Notes under the pieces: model-generated
What the model saw: only the letters and a program-made list of their open reading frames with translations
Database searches by the model: none
Told to the model about the DNA's origin: nothing
From: CAVRXQ01 sp963725215
GTDB taxonomy: Bacteria; Actinomycetota; Acidimicrobiia; Acidimicrobiales; Bog-793
Reading direction: 5' to 3'
Length of the DNA stretch: 64,000 bases
NCBI GenBank assembly: GCA_963725215.1
Contig: CAVRXQ010000006.1
Location: 1-64,000, forward strand
In this document: in pieces, positions 58,835-64,000 of the stretch
How positions within the stretch are numbered: position 1 is the first letter of the stretch
Layout of the letters: every line of letters begins with the position of its first letter
Made by a program: the position numbers and the translations under genes

Positions 58835-59790
58835 TTCCACGTCCCGGTGATGGTGGAGGAGGTCCTCGACCTCGTGCGCCCTTGCCCTCCCGGCGTGATC
58901 GTGGACGCGACGGTTGGAGGCGGCGGTCACGCCGCCGCGATCCTCGACGATCGTCGCGACGTCGTCGTGGTCGGGATCGACCAGGACGACGAGGCGATCT
59001 CGGCCGCCACAGAGCGTCTGGCTGCTTTCGGGGGCGCGCGATCGTTCGCCGGGGACGCTTTGACGAACTTGACGCGATCGTCGCAGCGATGCCGGGATCG
59101 GGTTTTGCCGAGGACGGCGGGATATCGGCGGTCCTGTTCGATCTCGGAGTGAGCTCCCGACAGCTCGACGCGCCGGGACGCGGCTTCAGTTATCGACTCG
59201 ATGGTCCGATCGACATGCGAATGGACCAGCGATCCCCGACATCGGCGGCCGACCTCGTCAACACGGCCGGCGCGCAGGAATTGGCAGACCTGTTCCGTCT
59301 GCACGGCGAGGAACGTTTCGCGAAGCGCATCGCCGACTCGATCGTGCGCCGCCGCCCGATCGCGACGACGACGGAACTCGCCGACGCGGTTTCGGCGGCC
59401 ATCCCCCACGCGCATCGCCGCCGGGGACACCCGGCGCGGCGGGTCTTCCAGGCCCTGCGTGTCGCGGTGAACGATGAACTGAAAACGCTCGAGACGGCGC
59501 TCGATAAGAGCATCGACTTGGTCGCGCCCGGTGGACGCATCGTCGTCATCTCGTACCACTCGGGTGAGGACCGCATTGTGAAGCGCCGCTTTCGCGAATG
59601 GTCGTCGTCGCAGTGCTCGTGCCCACCGGGTGTCCCATGTGCATGCGAAACAGCCCCAATGGCCCGTCTGCTCACAAAAGGAGCGGAACGTCCGAGCGCC
59701 GACGAGATCGATCGCAATCCGAGAGCACGCGAGGCGCGACTGCGCGCAATCGAGCGCGCCGACGCTCCAAAAGACGAGGCCGCGCCCTGA
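58820..59790 (+). CDS. rsmH: 16S rRNA m4C1402 methyltransferase RsmH (frameshifted in this sequence)
   Basis: The N-terminal part (HVPVMVEEVLDLV, DATVGGGGHA, VVVGIDQDDEAI) is in one frame up to about nt 59053. The rest (FDELDAIVAAM, LFDLGVSSRQLDAPGRGFSY, VNDELKTLE, GRIVVISYHSGEDR) continues in the -1 frame to 59790. One base is missing around GGGG at 59051-59054. With one G added the protein would be 323 residues, the normal length. Both halves are well conserved, so a sequencing error, a very recent mutation or frameshifting are the options. ATG 58820 is preferred over the upstream GTG 58613. The stop overlaps the ftsL-like start. Confidence 0.85.
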
Positions 59791-60284
59791 TGGCCGCGGC
59801 ACGGCCGCTTCCCGCGACCGCACGCCCGCGCCGGCGCGCGACCGCCGGCTCTGGCGGCCGACGGGCCGGCGCCTCGTCGCGCACGAACCGTCGGGTCGAC
59901 ACCTCATCGCGTAAGCGCCCTTCGCACCACACGAAGGTCGTCGATCACCGCGCGGCCGATCGCAGGAAGATGCGCCGGCGGACTCGACTGCTGCTCGTCG
60001 TGGCGGTCGTCCTCGTCGCTGGGACGTTGTTCGCTGTCGCGGGTGGGCAGGCTCTCGTTGCTGCTCATCAAGTAGAACTCGACCAGGCTCAGCAGTCGCT
60101 AACGACCGCCGTCGCGCGCGATCAGAATCTCGAATTCACGCTTTCGAAGCTTGAATCGCCTGCTCGCATCGTAGAGATCGCTGAGGGGCGCTACGGGATG
60201 ATCGTGCCTCAAAGCGTCGTGTACCTCGCGCCGGTCAACCCTGGCCCCACCGTCATCACCGCGGCCAAGAGGTCGAACCGGTGA
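59790..60284 (+). CDS. ftsL: FtsL-like septum protein
   Basis: 164 residues. Long basic Ala/Arg-rich cytoplasmic tail (1-68), one transmembrane helix (about 70-92), then a coiled-coil stretch (VELDQAQQSLTTAVARDQNLE) and RYGMIVPQSVVYL, the pattern of FtsL/DivIC-type division proteins that activate FtsWI. Assigned from topology and position between rsmH and ftsI. ATG shares a base with the rsmH stop. Confidence 0.75.
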   Translation: MAAARPLPATARPRRRATAGSGGRRAGASSRTNRRVDTSSRKRPSHHTKVVDHRAADRRKMRRRTRLLLVVAVVLVAGTLFAVAGGQALVAAHQVELDQAQQSLTTAVARDQNLEFTLSKLESPARIVEIAEGRYGMIVPQSVVYLAPVNPGPTVITAAKRSNR

Positions 60285-62014
60285 GTTCGAAGGGCCGCCG
60301 CCGACCGTCGGCAACGACGATTCGGCTTCGACGCATCTCAGCGGTTGCGGTCCTTCTCATCGCCGGGCTCAGCATTCGGCTCGTGCTCGTGCAGGTGTTC
60401 GACGGCTCGCGCTACGCGTCGTACCTCAGCGGAGAGGTCGAACAGAAGGTCTCTCTTCCTGCCACCCGTGGGGCGATCTACGACAGCACGGGCAACGTGC
60501 TCGCCGTATCGGTCGAGCGCACGAACGTCATCGCTGACGATTTCCAGATCACCCATCCCGACAAAGAGGCGTCCGCGCTTGGGGCATTGCTCGACGAGCG
60601 CGCCTCGAAGCTCGCGCGAGAACTCTCCCAAAAGAACGGGTACGTCGTGATCTCCCGGGCACTCACGAACAAAGTCGTCGATCCGATCGAATCGGGCGGC
60701 TTCGCGGGGCTGTCGTTTTCGACGGTGCAAGAACGCGTGACCTCAGGCGACGGCGTGTTCCAGCCCGTCCTCGGGGACGTAAACACGTCAAACCTCGGAT
60801 ACTCGGGCATCGAATACGCGTTCGACGGCGCGCTCTCTGGTCGCGCTGGGAGCGAGGTCGCCACCGTCGCTCCAGGAGGGATCACCCTTCCAACCAAACC
60901 CCGTGACGTAGTGGCGCCGCACGCGGGAACGGGGATCGTGCTCACGATCGACGAGCCGTTGCAGGTCGAGACCGAGCGCGACGTCGCCGCGCAAATGCGC
61001 GCCACGCACGCCAACAGCGGGATCGCGGTGATCATGAACGTCCACTCCGGTGCGATCCTCGCGATGGTCGATCTCGTGCGAAATCACCGTGGGTCGATCG
61101 TCCCTGCGGAGCAAAACCTCGCCGCGACGAACGTCTATCAGCCAGGTTCTGTGATGAAGCTCGCGACGGTTTCGTTCGCGCTCCAAGATGGGCTGATCAC
61201 CCCGTCGAGCTTGTTCACCGTTCCGTATTCGATCAACGTCGGGGGCTATCAATTCCAAGACGCCGACTTCCACCCGACCGAAGCGATGCCCGTGTCTCAG
61301 ATCCTCGCCCAGTCGTCGAACGTCGGAACGATCGAAATCGCGCAGCGCCTTGGCTTAGAGCGGCTTTCCCGGGCGCTCTCCTCCTACGGCTTCGGACGCC
61401 CCTCGGGGCTCGGCTGGCCGGGGGAGTCGCCTGGGATCGTCGGGTCACCCGCGACGTGGTACGGCTCGTCCGCCGCCTCCGTGCCGATCGGCACCGGGGT
61501 CGCGGTGACCCCGCTCCAGATCCTCGATGCCTACAACTCCGTCGCCAACGGCGGCGTCTTCGTCACCCCCCACCTCGTCGAAGGACTCGTGAACGACAAG
61601 GGCGTTGAGCACCTCGTGGCGCCCCGGATCGGAAGGCGGGTGATCGACGAGTCGACGGTCGCGCAGCTCGTGCCGATGCTCGAAGGCGTCGTACAAGACG
61701 GAACCGCCGTGCTGGCGCACATCCCCGGTTACACGGTGGCCGGGAAGACGGGAACCGCTCAAGTTCCCGATGCGACAGGTCTTGGATATGTTCCAGGTGA
61801 CTGGAATGCAACGTTCGTCGGTTTCGTACCGGCGCAGTCGCCGCAGCTCTCGGGCATCGTTGTCTTGAACCACCCGACACCGATCTACGGTGGTTCGGTG
61901 TCTGCACCGGTCTTTTCGAAGATCATGCAGTACGCACTCAGGCGATTTGACATCGCCCCGCCGACTGCTTCGACGACGTTGACATCGACGTTGCGACGCG
62001 GCAGTTCGAAGTGA
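60281..62014 (+). CDS. ftsI: Septal peptidoglycan transpeptidase FtsI (PBP3)
   Basis: 577 residues. One transmembrane anchor (about 19-40), a PBP dimer domain (ATRGAIYDSTGNVLA), and a transpeptidase domain with S290-x-x-K293 (PGSVMK), SSN at 345-347 and K489-T-G. Crosslinks septal peptidoglycan. No PASTA domains. GTG start overlaps ftsL by four bases and the stop overlaps murE. Confidence 0.95.
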   Translation: MSSKGRRRPSATTIRLRRISAVAVLLIAGLSIRLVLVQVFDGSRYASYLSGEVEQKVSLPATRGAIYDSTGNVLAVSVERTNVIADDFQITHPDKEASALGALLDERASKLARELSQKNGYVVISRALTNKVVDPIESGGFAGLSFSTVQERVTSGDGVFQPVLGDVNTSNLGYSGIEYAFDGALSGRAGSEVATVAPGGITLPTKPRDVVAPHAGTGIVLTIDEPLQVETERDVAAQMRATHANSGIAVIMNVHSGAILAMVDLVRNHRGSIVPAEQNLAATNVYQPGSVMKLATVSFALQDGLITPSSLFTVPYSINVGGYQFQDADFHPTEAMPVSQILAQSSNVGTIEIAQRLGLERLSRALSSYGFGRPSGLGWPGESPGIVGSPATWYGSSAASVPIGTGVAVTPLQILDAYNSVANGGVFVTPHLVEGLVNDKGVEHLVAPRIGRRVIDESTVAQLVPMLEGVVQDGTAVLAHIPGYTVAGKTGTAQVPDATGLGYVPGDWNATFVGFVPAQSPQLSGIVVLNHPTPIYGGSVSAPVFSKIMQYALRRFDIAPPTASTTLTSTLRRGSSK

Positions 62015-63528
62015 CGAGTTTGGCTGTGGTGGACGAAACGATCGCCGTGACTATCGACAAGATCGTGGAGCGCGTTCAGCCGCTCGCGGTCGTCGGCCAG
62101 ACGGCGGGTGTTGCCGTTACCCACGTCGCCTTCGACCACAGGAGCGTCACACCCGGCTCGATGTTTTGTTGTCTCGTCGGAGCGCAAGCAGACGGTCACG
62201 ATTTCGCGTCTCTCGCCTATCGACGTGGCGCCGTGGCGTTCATCTGTGAGCATTCCTTGGGCAAAGAAGTCGGTTCCACCGCCCAGCTCGTCGTCGGGCC
62301 AGGGATGGCTCGACAAGCGATGGCCCTCGCGGCCTGCGCGCTCTACGACGATCCCGCACAAAAGATGCGCATGGTCGGCGTGACAGGAACGAACGGCAAG
62401 ACGACGACGACGCAACTCCTCCGCGACATCTTCGAGGTCGAACACTGGTCGACGGGCGTTGTCGGCACCCTGGGCGGGGTGAGGACGACGCCGGAATCAC
62501 CGCGCCTGCAGCGACTGCTGTCCGAAATCCACAACAAGGGCGCGGTCGCGTGCGCGATGGAGGTGACATCACACGCCCTGGCGCAGCATCGCGTCGACGG
62601 AATTCGATTTGACGTCGCGGTATTCACAAACCTGTCGCAAGATCATCTCGACTTCCATCATTCGATGGAGTCGTACTTCGCCGCGAAGGCGGAGTTGTTC
62701 ACCCCGGATCGGGCGCGATTCGCGGTGATCTGCCGGGACGACGAGTTCGGGCGGCGGCTACTCGGAAAGAGTCAGATCCCGGCCGTCTCTTACTCGCTCG
62801 AGGACGCGCACGATCTCGAGGTCGGACTGTCGGCGTCGCGTTTCCGACTCGGAAAGCGCGACGTCGTGCTTCAAATGGGTGGGGAATTCAACGTGAAGAA
62901 CGCTCTCGCCGCGGCGTTCACGGCGCGCGCGCTCGGGGTTGAGCCGGATGCGATCGTCGAAGGCCTCGCCCGAGCACAGCACGTTCCCGGTCGATTCGAG
63001 ACGATCGAGGGAGACAACGGGGTCGTGGCGATCGTCGACTACGCGCATACCCCCGCAGGGATCGAAGAGGTCTTGCGTGCCGTTCGACGCGATCGGAAAG
63101 AGCATGAGGTGACCGATCGGTCGAAAGTGATCCTCGTGTTCGGCGCGGGCGGCGATCGGGATCGAGGCAAGCGCCCGGCAATGGGAGCGATCGCGTCACA
63201 GCTGGCGGACGTCGTCGTGTTGACGAACGACAACCCGAGAAGCGAGGACCCGGGACAGATCGTGGAGGACATCAAAGCGGGGATGTCCGGGGAAGCCCAG
63301 GTCGTCGTGGAACTCGACAGGCGCAGGGCGATCCTCGAGGCGCTCACGAGCGCCCGCCCGGGGGACGTGGTGGTTGTCGCGGGAAAGGGTCACGAAACTA
63401 CCCAGGAGTTCGCCGACCGGTCGGTCCCATTCGACGATCGCCAAGTCGTTCGCGACGAGCTCGCGCGCCTCGGTTGGCGCATGAAGCGCCAGCGCGCGGG
63501 GATCGAAGGCCAAGCGGGCACGCAGTGA
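62011..63528 (+). CDS. murE: UDP-MurNAc-tripeptide synthetase, meso-DAP-adding
   Basis: 505 residues, Mur ligase. ATP loop GVTGTNGKTTT (K130), carbamylated Lys226 in AAKAELF, and D407-N-P-R410, the motif that selects meso-diaminopimelate over L-lysine. This agrees with dapD/E/F in the window. GTG start overlaps ftsI; the stop overlaps mraY. Confidence 0.95.
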   Translation: MTSLAVVDETIAVTIDKIVERVQPLAVVGQTAGVAVTHVAFDHRSVTPGSMFCCLVGAQADGHDFASLAYRRGAVAFICEHSLGKEVGSTAQLVVGPGMARQAMALAACALYDDPAQKMRMVGVTGTNGKTTTTQLLRDIFEVEHWSTGVVGTLGGVRTTPESPRLQRLLSEIHNKGAVACAMEVTSHALAQHRVDGIRFDVAVFTNLSQDHLDFHHSMESYFAAKAELFTPDRARFAVICRDDEFGRRLLGKSQIPAVSYSLEDAHDLEVGLSASRFRLGKRDVVLQMGGEFNVKNALAAAFTARALGVEPDAIVEGLARAQHVPGRFETIEGDNGVVAIVDYAHTPAGIEEVLRAVRRDRKEHEVTDRSKVILVFGAGGDRDRGKRPAMGAIASQLADVVVLTNDNPRSEDPGQIVEDIKAGMSGEAQVVVELDRRRAILEALTSARPGDVVVVAGKGHETTQEFADRSVPFDDRQVVRDELARLGWRMKRQRAGIEGQAGTQ

Positions 63529-64000
63529 TCTCCATCTTCGAGGCGGGCGCGGTCGCCATGCTCGTGGCCGCATTCGGGACTCCGCTTTTGATGCGTACGC
63601 TCGTCACCCGTCGCATCGGCCAACAGATCCGCGAAGACGGGCCCGCGTACCACGTGATGAAGGCGGGGACCCCGACGATGGGCGGTGTGGCGCTGATTGT
63701 CGCGGCGACGATCGGTTATCTCTTCGGTCACGTCGGCACCAGTGCTCGCTTCACACTGGGCGGCGCGTTCGCCATGGGCGCGATCGTGCTCGCCGGGTGC
63801 ATCGGAGTGGCCGACGATTGGCTGAAGGTGAGCCGACGTCGCAGCCTCGGTCTGAACAAGCGCGGGAAGCTCGCGCTGCAGGTGCTCCTCGGCGTGGTGT
63901 TCGCGTTCTTGGCGGAGCATTTCGCCCACGTGAGCACGACGCTTTCGTTCACCCGAGCGAACATCCCCGGTGTCGCGTTCGGAGCCGTCGGCTGGTTGAT
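63525..64000 (+). CDS. mraY: Phospho-MurNAc-pentapeptide translocase MraY (3' end cut by window)
   Basis: 159 codons visible from the GTG at 63525 (GTGA overlap with murE) and no stop before the window ends. QQIREDGPAYHVMKAGTPTM and GG, then GVADDWLKV (Mg/catalytic Asp pair) and SLGLNKRGKLALQ are MraY signatures; four helices are visible. Makes lipid I from UDP-MurNAc-pentapeptide and undecaprenyl phosphate. murF, usually between murE and mraY, is absent here. Confidence 0.95.
   Translation, partial: MISIFEAGAVAMLVAAFGTPLLMRTLVTRRIGQQIREDGPAYHVMKAGTPTMGGVALIVAATIGYLFGHVGTSARFTLGGAFAMGAIVLAGCIGVADDWLKVSRRRSLGLNKRGKLALQVLLGVVFAFLAEHFAHVSTTLSFTRANIPGVAFGAVGWL

Noticed and set aside
1..64000. 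tRNA, rRNA, CRISPR or insertion-sequence features
   Set aside because: I scanned the gaps, all under about 210 bases, and saw no cloverleaf, repeat-spacer array, transposase or target-site duplication.

Overview
The window is gene-dense, high-GC DNA with many GTG starts, mostly ATGA/GTGA stop-start overlaps and no gap above about 210 bases. I see no rRNA, tRNA, CRISPR or insertion sequence. The gene set points to an actinobacterium: DUF3040, DUF4232 and DUF5719 proteins, CofD/CofE for F420, an AccA3-type biotin carboxylase with fused BCCP, lexA divergent from a LysM gene followed by nrdR, and a mycobacteria-like birA/rml/manB/ahcY gene order. The E. coli-type DapD, group 3b hydrogenase and ferredoxin-dependent 2-oxoacid oxidoreductase suggest a deep-branching lineage such as Acidimicrobiia; that placement is inference.

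Layout. 1-4446: the end of an iron-type ABC ATPase, a ChrB-N protein, an FTR1-like membrane protein, a DUF4232 secreted protein and a rhodanese-ThiF sulfur-carrier activator. 4522-8306: an M20 amidohydrolase and a biotin carboxylase, divergent from biotin ligase. 8353-23380: a nucleotide-sugar and glycan block (rmlB, rmlD, rhamnosyltransferase-like GT2, GDP-mannose pyrophosphorylase, epimerase, two GT4s, a GMD/RMD-like SDR, a giant GT2-membrane protein, DUF5719) with cofD-cofE embedded. 23326-31314: ftsH, a CPBP protease, manB, a Trm112-like protein, a TobH-like SIS protein, ahcY and miaA. 31328-35438: dapF-hflX-dapD-dapE. 35592-42554: a cation exchanger, the lexA/LysM SOS pair, nrdR, a PIG-L deacetylase, dinB, DUF3040, an HNH protein and an LplA-like protein.

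42551-57985 is the most distinctive part. A minus-strand operon encodes a four-subunit group 3b [NiFe] hydrogenase with a CRP-like domain protein, maturation protease, HypC, an EamA transporter and a DUF6390-like protein. It is divergent from a plus-strand run encoding 2-oxoacid:ferredoxin oxidoreductase (gamma, alpha, beta), a GltD/NfnB-like NAD(P)H oxidoreductase with its own ferredoxin domain, and a three-subunit proton-translocating transhydrogenase. Together they could interconvert H2, NADPH, NADH, reduced ferredoxin and pyruvate/acetyl-CoA.

58091-64000 is the start of a division/cell-wall cluster: mraZ (clear promoter and candidate MraZ operator), a structured leader, rsmH (carrying an apparent one-base frameshift), ftsL-like, ftsI, murE and the beginning of mraY. 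The DNPR motif in MurE and the dap genes agree on meso-diaminopimelate peptidoglycan.
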